A DNA stretch of 35,049 nucleotides from Clostridia bacterium (GTDB lineage: Bacteria; Bacillota_A; Clostridia; Monoglobales; Monoglobaceae), in contig JAFSDQ010000027.1 in assembly GCA_017436135.1 (NCBI GenBank), positions 1-35,049 on the forward strand. Direction: 5' to 3'. Both the position numbers and the translations under genes were made by a program. Below are positions 18,233 through 26,286 of the stretch, piece by piece. Each line of letters begins with the position of its first letter. The stretch's first letter is position 1. The notes under the pieces were generated by a model, which saw nothing but the letters and a program-made list of their open reading frames with translations, had not been told where the DNA came from and searched no databases.

Positions 18233-21200
18233 TTAGTTTTCGGCACATGCTTCTTTGGCAAATCCAAACCATGAAATACGACAGGTCTGCTGATTTTCCT
18301 TGTCGCCGCCGAAGGAGAGATATACCTTGTGTTTTCCTTTAGGAACCACTTCGGTCAAATCTACGCTTGCAGTCTTATATATATATCCGCCTGTTTCTTC
18401 TGTGATAACTGTTGCAAGAGGTTCGCCATTCGGGTCATCAACCCTAACTTCAATCTCCTGATTTGCATCGCCTTCCAGTGCAGAATACTCAATCACAAAA
18501 CGCTTACTGTCTGCATCTACAATTACATCGTTATATACGGCGGTTGTGCCGGGCAATGTGCAGGCAACTATCATTTTATTACCTTCCTTACCCGTATCTC
18601 TGAGCTTATGGAAGGGTAAATTCGCATCCATTACGCTCTCTTCTTTAGAGAACCATCCGCCCTGATGTCTTGATACATACAAATTGGAAACACCATCATC
18701 ATCTTTCAGGAAGCCAAACCAGTTAAAGTTCGATGTCTTTTTGCTATAAGATATATTATCTGTACCATCTGCATTCTTTGTTACAGTTTCGTACATTCCC
18801 TTAAATTCAATGCGGATATCATATGTGCCCGCTTTGAGAATTCTGTTTAGCGGAATAGCGTCTGCTGTCATCTGGTCATAGAAACTACGATTTCTTACAT
18901 CAAAGCTAGCTATCGGCTCTGTCTCGTCGTCTATATAAAAATCTAATATCTGTCCGAGGTAGTTATCTCTCGAGCCTGCTGCCACTGCAAGATATGCCGA
19001 ATCTTCCTCTACAACGCAGTCTTTATATATAGCCGTATTTCCTGTGTAAGTAGACTTTGTAGAAGCTGCCACGGGCCATATACCGCCGCCGCCTGCCGAG
19101 TATGCCATAAAGTCTCTGTTCTGTCCTATGGATTCGTCCAGTGTAGATGCATATCTGAAGAATGTATATTCATCTGTCTTGTTTGAGTCTAAATGCTTCC
19201 AAGCCGAGAAGCCGCCAAGGCGTGCAGAGTGGCTTTCAACAGCCTCTATCCAAACGTTCTTTCTTCCGCTTACCTCGCCGATTACAAAGCTCTGCGTGGT
19301 TGAATCATCCTCACCATAGCCCTCGGTATAAGCAGTTAGGTTATATGCATGCGCAGTCTCTTTTGTATCGCCTATATAAACTTTGAATTTATCGGCAGTA
19401 TAGTTCCAGTCGCCTCTGAAATAAACATCAATCTGATTTGCACCGTCACCAAAGTCAACGTTTTCAAAGAGCACATACTGTCCTGCCTCTGTGAACTCAA
19501 CAAAGCCGTCACTTCCGACACTCATTGCAGAATCGGATAGTTTGGCATTCATAGCCTTGTTTTTCATTTCAGCCTCGCCGCTCTTAATTCTGTCATAGTT
19601 CATAATCTGTCTTTCGCTGTCCTTGGTTCCTGCATAGAACATCTTCTCTTCAGGGAAGTGATATTCAGAAAGCCCTGCAGCGTCAACGCCGACATAACCA
19701 AGCTCCATATTATTCCAGAAACGTCCCGTAGAGTCAGGGCCTGCATCGACAACGATGTGTCTGTTCAAATCCTCGTAGGTGATGGTTCCGCGCGGCGTTT
19801 TAGAGAATATCAGGTTATTGTGGGTATCAAAGCCGTGTGCGTTACCATCCCAGTAAATACCAAAGTTCCATGTTACGTCAGGCTCCTTAGTTGTATATAC
19901 ATAGTTATGGTGTACTTCTGTTCTCTGTTCATCAAAGCTTACAACACAACCATTTGCGTAAACAACACCGCCGTCCTCTGTAAACATACCCAAATCATAA
20001 AGGTCATTATACGCGATTTCACTCGGGCGGAAAATAGCACTTCTGTGGCTTTCACTTCCTGTAGCAGTTTCCTCTTTTACACAGAAGTCTATACCATTAC
20101 GGCCTGTGTTGTAAAGCTCATTGTTATAGATAGCGTATCCGCCTCTTGCAGTTCCCGCCTTATCCGAGAAGAGCGTATCTGCGTGTATACCCGAGGTATA
20201 CGAGGAGGTATATCCGCAATCTGCTATCTTATTGTTTTCAATATATGTGTAAAGTCCCGTCAAATAAATACCACAGCCTGCAGAGTGGTCAATTGAAGAG
20301 TTAACTATAATGTTATCTGTTCCGTGAACATACAAGCCAACCTCACCGCGTTGCGGTGCACCATTTTTATCGTCTCTGCTGTACGGGAAGTCAATGTATC
20401 CGCTTCTTTGGTCGGCACTTAAGTAATAATGTGCAATATATTTCATATCCATACCGTTTAGCATACACATTTCGCTTCTGTTCATGGTTGCACTACCTCC
20501 GAGGGTCTTAAAGCCCTCAACATTGACATATTTCTTGTTGTCAAGGTTCACAACGCGCTGTCTTGCCTTTGCTTCAACCTGTGCAGTTTTGGGGTCTGTC
20601 CCCTCAGGAAGAATAATGCGAAGGATATCATCATTTGTTCTTACCCATTCGCCCGGAATATCAAGAGCATGCTCGTGTCCTATCAGACAGCCGTAGTTCT
20701 GGGTATTTCTGTCGCCTTGATTTTTAAATGTGCTGGTCCAGCTTTCCCACCACCATTTTGCGTAATACTTCTCGTCCATTTCAAGGTTACCGTAGGAACT
20801 GGACTTTACCAAACTGCTTACATGTGCATAGTTGTTAGAGAAAGTTCCAAAGTATATAGCTCCTTTCCAGTAATCCTCTTCCTCCTGATTTAAAAGTGAT
20901 TCACTCTGGAAGGTACCGGTTGTTCCTGCAACATAGTAGATGTTACCCTTGGTTGGCCAAGCGTTGCTCATACTGCCGTCCTCTAACAGATTCGGGCCAT
21001 TTGGATAGCGCGCCTGTGTCATAAGTTCACCGTTAACATAAATCTGGTCACGACCTATACCAAGTGTTTCGGGCAAGCCTGCTGTGTAAATATCATAGCC
21101 GCTTACATGGTCTTCCTTTGATTTTACAATCGTTCCCACAGACTCTGCCGCAGAAATAATAACCTCCTCACCCTCTGCAGCCTTAAACGTAATGGGTGCA

Positions 21201-22456
21201 TCGGGCGTACCGCTGTTCTGCGGTGTTAATACTTCGCGGTATGTACCCTCTTTTACGATTACGGTATCACCTGCCTGCGCTCTCCTTCCCGCCTCTGCCA
21301 GAGTTCTGATCGGCGCTAAGATGTTACCTGTATTATCATCGCTTGCATTGTCGGTCTGTGCAACATAGTATGTATTGCCGACCTTGCGCTCTTGTTTAAA
21401 GTTCTTGAATTTACCGGTTGCATAGCTGTTAAGTGTCTTGTTGTTTAAAATATCATTTACTGTATACTTGTTATCAATTGCAACCAAGCCATCTTTGTAT
21501 CCAACGGTATCTCCTGTAAGCTCTGCAAAGTAACGAACGCCTGCCAGAGTCTTGCCATCTCTGTAGATAATAGCTTCAACTGGAGCGTCCTGCTTTGCGC
21601 CATAGCCTTCCTGAATGGTAGCCTTGCCATCCATCAGGACATACTCGTGAGAATTGCTTCTCATAAGAACATAGCCTTTGCTCTGGTCGTCCTCATAATA
21701 ATAGCCAAGCGCCTTTGCCAGAGTGTTTATCGGCAGATAAATCGAGCCATTATAATCATAAGGTATCATCGCTGTATCGTTGTTATCGATATAACGTCTT
21801 CCACCATTTACAACAATGATGTTTGCCTGTGTATCCATAAGAACACTCGACATAGTCTGAAGTTCCTGATCGGTAATTTCAGGAGTAATAATATAATCCT
21901 GTATCTTATTATTTATTTTCTGCGGTGAAGGTCCGGGGAGCTTCTCCTTGTCAAATTCCAAAGAGTTAATGGTTACAGTCTTATCCGCTGTAATAGTGAT
22001 TTCGAGTTCACCTGTTTCAACCCATTCCTTCTGATAGCCGGCACTTCCCTTTGCGTACTGCGGAATCCATTGCCATTTTCTGCCAATGTTTTCACCAAAT
22101 ACCAAAAGGTTTGCGGTGCCGTCGTTCACACCTGTCAAGTCAAATTCGTAAGTGTTTTCGCCACTTGTCATTTTTATATGAGCGGTTCCTTCGTGGTCAA
22201 TTTTAACACTTCTGGCACCCCACGGAAGATAAAATCCCCATGTGGCATTACCGCCCTCATTAATTGTTACAACATCTCCGCTTACATCTGCATTATTTGT
22301 TTCAATAACCTTCGATGCAGTAATTGTCCGCTGATGCTCACCATACCAATAATCCTGCGTAAGCTGATAGATTACCTCCTGATGAACCGCAAAAGCTGAA
22401 GTGGTACTAAGCACCATTATCGCTGCAAGCAAGAGTGCAATCAGTCTTTTTCTCAT
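18233..22456 (-). CDS. Giant secreted right-handed beta-helix protein with stalk and three CBM6-like modules
   Basis: 1,407 residues from ATG 22456, chosen because AAAGGAGG lies just upstream and MRKRLIALLLAAIMVLSTTSAFA is a clean signal peptide. An in-frame TTG at 22522 adds a 22-residue extension without support. Architecture matches the neighbouring paralogue: jelly-roll region, stalk domain (about 210-335; YLPINTLAKALGYYYEDD), beta-helix (about 358-880; GNTYYVAQTDNASDDNTG, AGDTVIVKEGTYREVL, VNGELMTQARYPNG, FTEDGGVVYANG, FGIYWDGNAHGFD), then CBM6-like modules at about 976-1095, 1137-1225 and 1280-1405 (VRVDDPNGEPLATVIT, HKVYLSFGGD, CRISWFGFAK). No LamG module is present. Conserved acidic and aromatic residues between the two copies (DDGG/EDGG, YWDGNAHG) mark the likely active groove. 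An extracellular depolymerase for a cell-wall or mucosal glycan is likely; its substrate is unknown. Confidence 0.88.
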   Translation of the reverse strand: MRKRLIALLLAAIMVLSTTSAFAVHQEVIYQLTQDYWYGEHQRTITASKVIETNNADVSGDVVTINEGGNATWGFYLPWGARSVKIDHEGTAHIKMTSGENTYEFDLTGVNDGTANLLVFGENIGRKWQWIPQYAKGSAGYQKEWVETGELEITITADKTVTINSLEFDKEKLPGPSPQKINNKIQDYIITPEITDQELQTMSSVLMDTQANIIVVNGGRRYIDNNDTAMIPYDYNGSIYLPINTLAKALGYYYEDDQSKGYVLMRSNSHEYVLMDGKATIQEGYGAKQDAPVEAIIYRDGKTLAGVRYFAELTGDTVGYKDGLVAIDNKYTVNDILNNKTLNSYATGKFKNFKQERKVGNTYYVAQTDNASDDNTGNILAPIRTLAEAGRRAQAGDTVIVKEGTYREVLTPQNSGTPDAPITFKAAEGEEVIISAAESVGTIVKSKEDHVSGYDIYTAGLPETLGIGRDQIYVNGELMTQARYPNGPNLLEDGSMSNAWPTKGNIYYVAGTTGTFQSESLLNQEEEDYWKGAIYFGTFSNNYAHVSSLVKSSSYGNLEMDEKYYAKWWWESWTSTFKNQGDRNTQNYGCLIGHEHALDIPGEWVRTNDDILRIILPEGTDPKTAQVEAKARQRVVNLDNKKYVNVEGFKTLGGSATMNRSEMCMLNGMDMKYIAHYYLSADQRSGYIDFPYSRDDKNGAPQRGEVGLYVHGTDNIIVNSSIDHSAGCGIYLTGLYTYIENNKIADCGYTSSYTSGIHADTLFSDKAGTARGGYAIYNNELYNTGRNGIDFCVKEETATGSESHRSAIFRPSEIAYNDLYDLGMFTEDGGVVYANGCVVSFDEQRTEVHHNYVYTTKEPDVTWNFGIYWDGNAHGFDTHNNLIFSKTPRGTITYEDLNRHIVVDAGPDSTGRFWNNMELGYVGVDAAGLSEYHFPEEKMFYAGTKDSERQIMNYDRIKSGEAEMKNKAMNAKLSDSAMSVGSDGFVEFTEAGQYVLFENVDFGDGANQIDVYFRGDWNYTADKFKVYIGDTKETAHAYNLTAYTEGYGEDDSTTQSFVIGEVSGRKNVWIEAVESHSARLGGFSAWKHLDSNKTDEYTFFRYASTLDESIGQNRDFMAYSAGGGGIWPVAASTKSTYTGNTAIYKDCVVEEDSAYLAVAAGSRDNYLGQILDFYIDDETEPIASFDVRNRSFYDQMTADAIPLNRILKAGTYDIRIEFKGMYETVTKNADGTDNISYSKKTSNFNWFGFLKDDDGVSNLYVSRHQGGWFSKEESVMDANLPFHKLRDTGKEGNKMIVACTLPGTTAVYNDVIVDADSKRFVIEYSALEGDANQEIEVRVDDPNGEPLATVITEETGGYIYKTASVDLTEVVPKGKHKVYLSFGGDKENQQTCRISWFGFAKEACAEN

Positions 22457-22490
22457 ATTCCTTCCTCCTTTTGTTGTCGTTTTCCTTATG

Positions 22491-22514
22491 CTGTTTACTG
22501 ATGTCCGTAAACAG
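22491..22514 (-). other. Intercistronic hairpin in the leader of the beta-helix gene
   Basis: An 8-bp perfect stem (CTGTTTAC/GTAAACAG) with an 8-nt loop lies 35 nt upstream of the ATG at 22456, just before its ribosome binding site. It may shield or stabilise the 5' end of the message for the downstream secreted proteins. Confidence 0.45.
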
Positions 22515-22557
22515 TTTATCAATTACCTTTAATTTGCTCACAAAACGCAAGAAGGTT

Positions 22558-22591
22558 GAATGCCGACATTAAATTGCATGTATCGGCATTC
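22558..22591 (-). other. Hairpin after the solute-binding protein gene
   Basis: A 9-bp perfect stem (GAATGCCGA/TCGGCATTC) with a 16-nt loop begins 17 nt after the stop of the binding-protein gene. The tail on the transcript is AACCTTCTTGCGTTTT, which is too weak for strong termination. Partial termination or 3'-end stabilisation would let the binding protein be made in excess over downstream genes, as is common for binding-protein operons. Confidence 0.5.
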
Positions 22592-22607
22592 GTCCTCCTC
22601 ATAGCTT

Positions 22608-24494
22608 CTATTTTCTATACTCTTTCAAATACTCTTCAACGTTGTTCATATAATCTTTGTTAAGATCGTTCTTCCATACCTCGTTGATTTCTTCAAGTGT
22701 TTCCTTTGTAAGACCGTTACGCGCAGCATCGTCTATCGTTGCCTGATACAGCTTTTCAAATTCTTCATCATTTGTTGCCGTCATCACCTTGGTCAAGTTT
22801 GTTTCAAATGCTGTGCGCGCATTCCAGAAGCGTGAAGCTTCGGGAACCTTAACCGCAACGTTATAAACATCGGGGCGTACGCTCTGTACAGTTTCCAGCG
22901 GGTTGTGAACACCCGTTGAGTAGAAGTAGTTAAGTCTTGCCATATTTGGAACAAAATCATATACATAGATAGGATTCCATCTGTTCGGTCCCACGGGATA
23001 TCCGGGCCACTGCTCATTGTTCAGACCCCAATAAAGCTTTGCGTCGTTTGCCTCGCCATATACCCAATTTGCTTCGAGCTCTTTATTGGTGAAGCGTCTT
23101 ACGCCGTTCTCATCCTCTTCAAAAAGTCCTGCACTCTTGGGTCCCCACGCTGCAAGCTTCTGACCTACATCGGTGAGCATAAAGTCAAAGTAGCGAAGTA
23201 TTTGAGGAAGGTCCTCTTCTGCGATTTGGTTCTTCAGGAAGCACCATGCATATCCGCCACCCATCTCATTATATGTGGGCATAAACTTCTCTTTATTCCA
23301 TGGGATGTTAAGCGTAACCTTTCTGTATTTATAGCCGGATGCATTGTCGTTGAGCTTTTGAATATCGGGAGTAGTTCCGCCGTAAAGCACTGCATACTGT
23401 CCGACAGAACACTTTTCTTCAAAGTTTGCTCTGTTGTCTATCAAAGAATCCTGTGAAATAATATCCTCGCTTACAAGCTGTGTCAGCTCTCTTACAGTTT
23501 CTTTAAAGAAATCCTGCTCGTACATATACTCAATCTTGCCTTTTTCTACGTCAAAGTATGTAAAGTAGTTATCACCATAGCCTGACGGAAAAGCATTACA
23601 TCCGTTGAGGGCACCCGCAAGAACTGCAAGAAAATCCCAGTTATCAGAACCTGCCAAAGCATACGTTGCATAGACATCTCTATTACCCGTCTTGAGTCCG
23701 AGAGCCTTGATGTCGCGAAGGAACTGATAGAATTCTTCTTTCGAGTTAATAGACGCATTCAAAATCTCTTCTTCTGTAAAACCACCATTTTTCTCATATA
23801 TTGCAACAAGCTCATCCTGGGTATAAGCTTCGGGCTTAAGCTGCTTTAAGATATCATCACGAACATAAACAAAGCTTGTGTCAGCTTTAGGCTTTTCTGT
23901 ACGAACACGGACCTCCGGATCCATATCAGCTAAAGCAACAGAATTAGGAACGCCGAGGTTAATCTCATAAATGCTTCCATCCTCATACTTACTCTTCATC
24001 CATTCGCTGCTTTGCATATATGCGTAAAGATTTGGCATATATTTAGGTATAAGATCAGATAATTCCCAAATCAAATCTTGTTCAATAAGCTGATTTAAAA
24101 CATTTGTCTGGCAACCCCAGATAACATCGGGCCATTCATTAGTAGCAATAGTTTTTGCAAGCTTTGCATCCTGCATCTCACCGTTGTTATCGTATGATTC
24201 CTCCGAGAGCTTCACCCCGGTCACACGGAACAGCTCCGGAGTAACAACATCCTCTGTAGCCATCTTTTCCCGTTTGAGTGAATAAGAACCTGTACCATAC
24301 CACATCTTAAGTTCAATCTGCTTGCCCTCCCAGTCGGGCATTTCAGAAGAATCAGAATAGTTTGCTGCAAGCTCATTTACAGCAACGCCATCCGCTTCGG
24401 TAGTGGTTGTTGTACCTTCATTCTTATCTGTGCATCCAGCAAGAGCAGACACCATAATAACCAACGCAAGTAAAAGTGCCGATAATCTTTTCAT
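22608..24494 (-). CDS. Extracellular solute-binding lipoprotein (LplA-like, sugar ABC transporter family 1)
   Basis: 628 residues. The lipoprotein signal MKRLSALLLALVIMVSALAGC has a clear lipobox (LAGC), with a Thr/Glu-rich tether after it. The body has the family-1 periplasmic-binding look (IELKMWYGTGSYSLKREK, WPDVIWGCQTNVLNQLIEQD, IWELSDLIPKYMPN, VGQYAVLYGG). Length is above the typical 420-450, matching the large LplA/YtcQ-type binding proteins of Firmicutes that bind oligosaccharides. The ATG at 24494 has GGAGG upstream. It lies 37 nt downstream of the PQ-loop gene. The two permeases that usually accompany such a protein are not in this window, so it either uses permeases encoded elsewhere or they lie beyond the left edge. 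Confidence 0.88.
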   Translation of the reverse strand: MKRLSALLLALVIMVSALAGCTDKNEGTTTTTEADGVAVNELAANYSDSSEMPDWEGKQIELKMWYGTGSYSLKREKMATEDVVTPELFRVTGVKLSEESYDNNGEMQDAKLAKTIATNEWPDVIWGCQTNVLNQLIEQDLIWELSDLIPKYMPNLYAYMQSSEWMKSKYEDGSIYEINLGVPNSVALADMDPEVRVRTEKPKADTSFVYVRDDILKQLKPEAYTQDELVAIYEKNGGFTEEEILNASINSKEEFYQFLRDIKALGLKTGNRDVYATYALAGSDNWDFLAVLAGALNGCNAFPSGYGDNYFTYFDVEKGKIEYMYEQDFFKETVRELTQLVSEDIISQDSLIDNRANFEEKCSVGQYAVLYGGTTPDIQKLNDNASGYKYRKVTLNIPWNKEKFMPTYNEMGGGYAWCFLKNQIAEEDLPQILRYFDFMLTDVGQKLAAWGPKSAGLFEEDENGVRRFTNKELEANWVYGEANDAKLYWGLNNEQWPGYPVGPNRWNPIYVYDFVPNMARLNYFYSTGVHNPLETVQSVRPDVYNVAVKVPEASRFWNARTAFETNLTKVMTATNDEEFEKLYQATIDDAARNGLTKETLEEINEVWKNDLNKDYMNNVEEYLKEYRK

Positions 24495-24531
24495 AAAAAT
24501 ACCTCCGTTTTTATATTTAGAACTTAATTTT

Positions 24532-24891
24532 TTACAATTTCATATCAGGCGAAGAGCTGTCAAAATAAAGCGCATTAGCCTCTTTCTGTTTTCTAACAGT
24601 CAGCTCTTTGTCCATCAATTCATTTTTCTTGTCCAAACGATAGTTTCTTACGTATAAAATCAAATCCATGCCTACCATAACAAAATTCAGTATGTAAAAA
24701 AACAATACATACCACTTAAATTCATGCGCCAAAAGTTTAGACGCTATCCCGAAAATATACCCAACAAAAATCAGGATGAGAAAACTCAAACTCTTTCCTT
24801 TTGTGGTTCTCACCTGATAAGATTTAATAACATTCAATGGCCATGAAACGCCAAATAGCACAACCATAAAAATTTCAAATAATTCGTCCAT
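24532..24891 (-). CDS. Small three-helix membrane protein, SemiSWEET/PQ-loop type
   Basis: 119 residues from ATG 24891, chosen because GAGGAGAAG lies just upstream; the open frame extends to 24981 but there it overlaps the promoter -35. Three membrane segments are visible: about 4-24, 35-55 and 60-82. The first carries VSWPLNVIKSYQVRTTKGKS, which matches the PQ-loop pattern of SemiSWEETs with PL in place of PQ, and GYIFGI follows as in the second helix. SemiSWEETs are about 85-100 residues and act as homodimeric sugar channels; the charged C-terminal tail of about 35 residues here is extra. It is the first gene of the second transcription unit, directly ahead of the binding protein. Sugar transport is possible but unproven; many PQ-loop proteins do other jobs. 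Confidence 0.75.
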   Translation of the reverse strand: MDELFEIFMVVLFGVSWPLNVIKSYQVRTTKGKSLSFLILIFVGYIFGIASKLLAHEFKWYVLFFYILNFVMVGMDLILYVRNYRLDKKNELMDKELTVRKQKEANALYFDSSSPDMKL

Positions 24892-24952
24892 TTTCTCTTC
24901 TCCTCTCGTCGCCGTGTTGCCTCTTGCCGCAAAACACAACGATATCAATTTT

Positions 24953-24981
24953 ATTATATCCCATTGCTGATGTAATGTCAA
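24953..24981 (-). promoter_or_regulatory. Sigma-A-type promoter of the second transcription unit
   Basis: On the minus strand TTGACA (24981-24976) and TATAAT (24958-24953) are both perfect and separated by 17 nt. The predicted start of transcription is about 55 nt before the ATG at 24891. This drives the PQ-loop gene and probably everything to the left edge. Confidence 0.85.
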
Positions 24982-24993
24982 ACATACAATACA

Positions 24994-25008
24994 ATACGCC
25001 TGCTATAT
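24994..25008 (-). promoter_or_regulatory. LysR-type box upstream of the second transcription unit
   Basis: The plus strand reads ATAC-GCCTGCT-ATAT, a T-N11-A imperfect inverted repeat ending 12 nt from the -35 hexamer. The 29-base stretch 24969-24997 matches 33195-33223 at 27 of 29 positions, and the latter carries the box of the lysR-proximal promoter at the same spacing. The LysR protein at 33330 is the obvious candidate ligand (inference). Confidence 0.65.
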
Positions 25009-25130
25009 GAAATTTATTATACCAAAAAAAGGAATTTTTCTGGTGTTCTCGTGAGCGTCTTTTCCCTTTATTATGCGATTTATCAGGAGCCGCGTCCATC
25101 TTGCAATCCACTATTTTCCTTTTTGCCGCT

Positions 25131-25166
25131 AAAAGCCTATCGCGGCAGATATCGCGAGAAGCTTTT
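25131..25166 (-). terminator. Probable terminator after the oxidoreductase gene
   Basis: Nested inverted repeats AAAAGC...GCTTTT and TCGCG...CGCGA form an interrupted hairpin about 70 nt past the stop at 25238, followed on the minus transcript by GGCTTTTAGCGG. The A/T-rich arms make it work in either direction. It separates the first transcription unit from the promoter of the second. Confidence 0.5.
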
Positions 25167-25237
25167 AATAGCATATATATTTTATTTCTGCATAAGAATT
25201 TTATCCAAGCAGCTTCTCAACGTCTGCCGAAACGTCA

Positions 25238-26248
25238 TTAGAAAAAGATTTCCGTCTTTTTCTCTGCGGACTCAATTTCCGCAATGGCAATTCTCAATGT
25301 ATCGCATATTGACTCGGGAGAGGTGATGTCATCGCAAGGCTTTTTGTCGATGATCATGTTTAAGAACGCCTCTATCTCTGCCACAAAAGCTTCCTCCGCA
25401 TCGTATTCTTCCTCAAAGCTCTTATCGTCACAGTAAATGGAAAGCTTATCATTTCTCACCACAATGCTTGCCTTTTCAAAATCTATTCTGCAAATCTCGT
25501 CAAAGGGGAAGGTCTGCGGAAGAGACCAGTCCGCCTGCGCAACTACAGAGAAGTCATCATAGAAATACTGTGTAATGATGCCCTCAAGCGGAAGTTTGGT
25601 GCTTCTCACTGTACTATATAATGAATTCGGCTTTCCAAAGAACCAGTTTATCAAATCCACATCGTGAATATGCATATCAATTGGACATCCGCCACTCTGC
25701 TTCGGGTCTAAAATCCAGTTGTTAAAGGTCCAACAAGGCATCTGAGAATTTTTGTCAAAATACGCTCCCCGAACCTTTCCAAGCTCTCCGCTTTCTATAT
25801 AATCCTTGATTTTACGAAATCCTGTATGAAAGCGAAGACATTGCCCAATCATCAGCTCTCTGCCATTCTCCTTCGCTGCCTTTATCATATTTTCGCACCC
25901 CTCAACAGTTAAGGCCATCGGCTTTTCGGAAAATACGTGTATTCCCTTTGAGAGTGCGTAAACTGCAACCTCTTCATGAAGAAAGGTAGGGAGAACAGAG
26001 AGAATAAAATCAAGCTCTTCCTCGTCAATCATTTCTTTGTAATCCTGATAGAAATTACAGCCCGAAAAATCAAGACTCGAAACATCTATCATTCCCATGT
26101 TAATACTTACGTTTTTCTTTGCTTCTTCTTTGGTTGTTCCGCAAATTGCAGCAAGACAAATATCTTTTCGCTTCTGCTCTATTTTAATCAAATTGCATAG
26201 ATGTTTTTTGCCAAGACCGCCAAAGCCTATTATCCCATATCGGTACAT
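25238..26248 (-). CDS. Gfo/Idh/MocA family NAD(P)-dependent oxidoreductase
   Basis: 336 residues from ATG 26248; AAAGGTGG lies 8 nt upstream, so the in-frame GTG four codons earlier is probably part of the ribosome binding site. The N terminus MYRYGIIGFGGLGKKHL is a Rossmann nucleotide-binding loop. HVFSEKPMALT carries the family's EKP with the catalytic lysine, and IDMHIHDVDLINWFFG contains the conserved histidine/aspartate region. Members oxidise or reduce sugars, inositols or sugar derivatives in the cytoplasm. It follows the esterase gene by 38 nt and ends the first transcription unit. Together with the isomerase-like genes of the other unit it may form a non-phosphorylating sugar route (inference). 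Confidence 0.9.
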   Translation of the reverse strand: MYRYGIIGFGGLGKKHLCNLIKIEQKRKDICLAAICGTTKEEAKKNVSINMGMIDVSSLDFSGCNFYQDYKEMIDEEELDFILSVLPTFLHEEVAVYALSKGIHVFSEKPMALTVEGCENMIKAAKENGRELMIGQCLRFHTGFRKIKDYIESGELGKVRGAYFDKNSQMPCWTFNNWILDPKQSGGCPIDMHIHDVDLINWFFGKPNSLYSTVRSTKLPLEGIITQYFYDDFSVVAQADWSLPQTFPFDEICRIDFEKASIVVRNDKLSIYCDDKSFEEEYDAEEAFVAEIEAFLNMIIDKKPCDDITSPESICDTLRIAIAEIESAEKKTEIFF

Positions 26249-26286
26249 CCGTTTTTCCACCTTTCTGATTACTAAATTTATATTTA

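Noticed and set aside
22457..22522. TTG-initiated 22-residue extension of the 1,407-residue beta-helix protein
   Set aside because: It would bury the signal peptide and covers the AAAGGAGG ribosome binding site of the ATG at 22456.
24875..25174. Minus-strand open frame of 99 codons
   Set aside because: It runs across the promoter and operator of the second unit, overlaps the PQ-loop gene start and has no recognisable composition.
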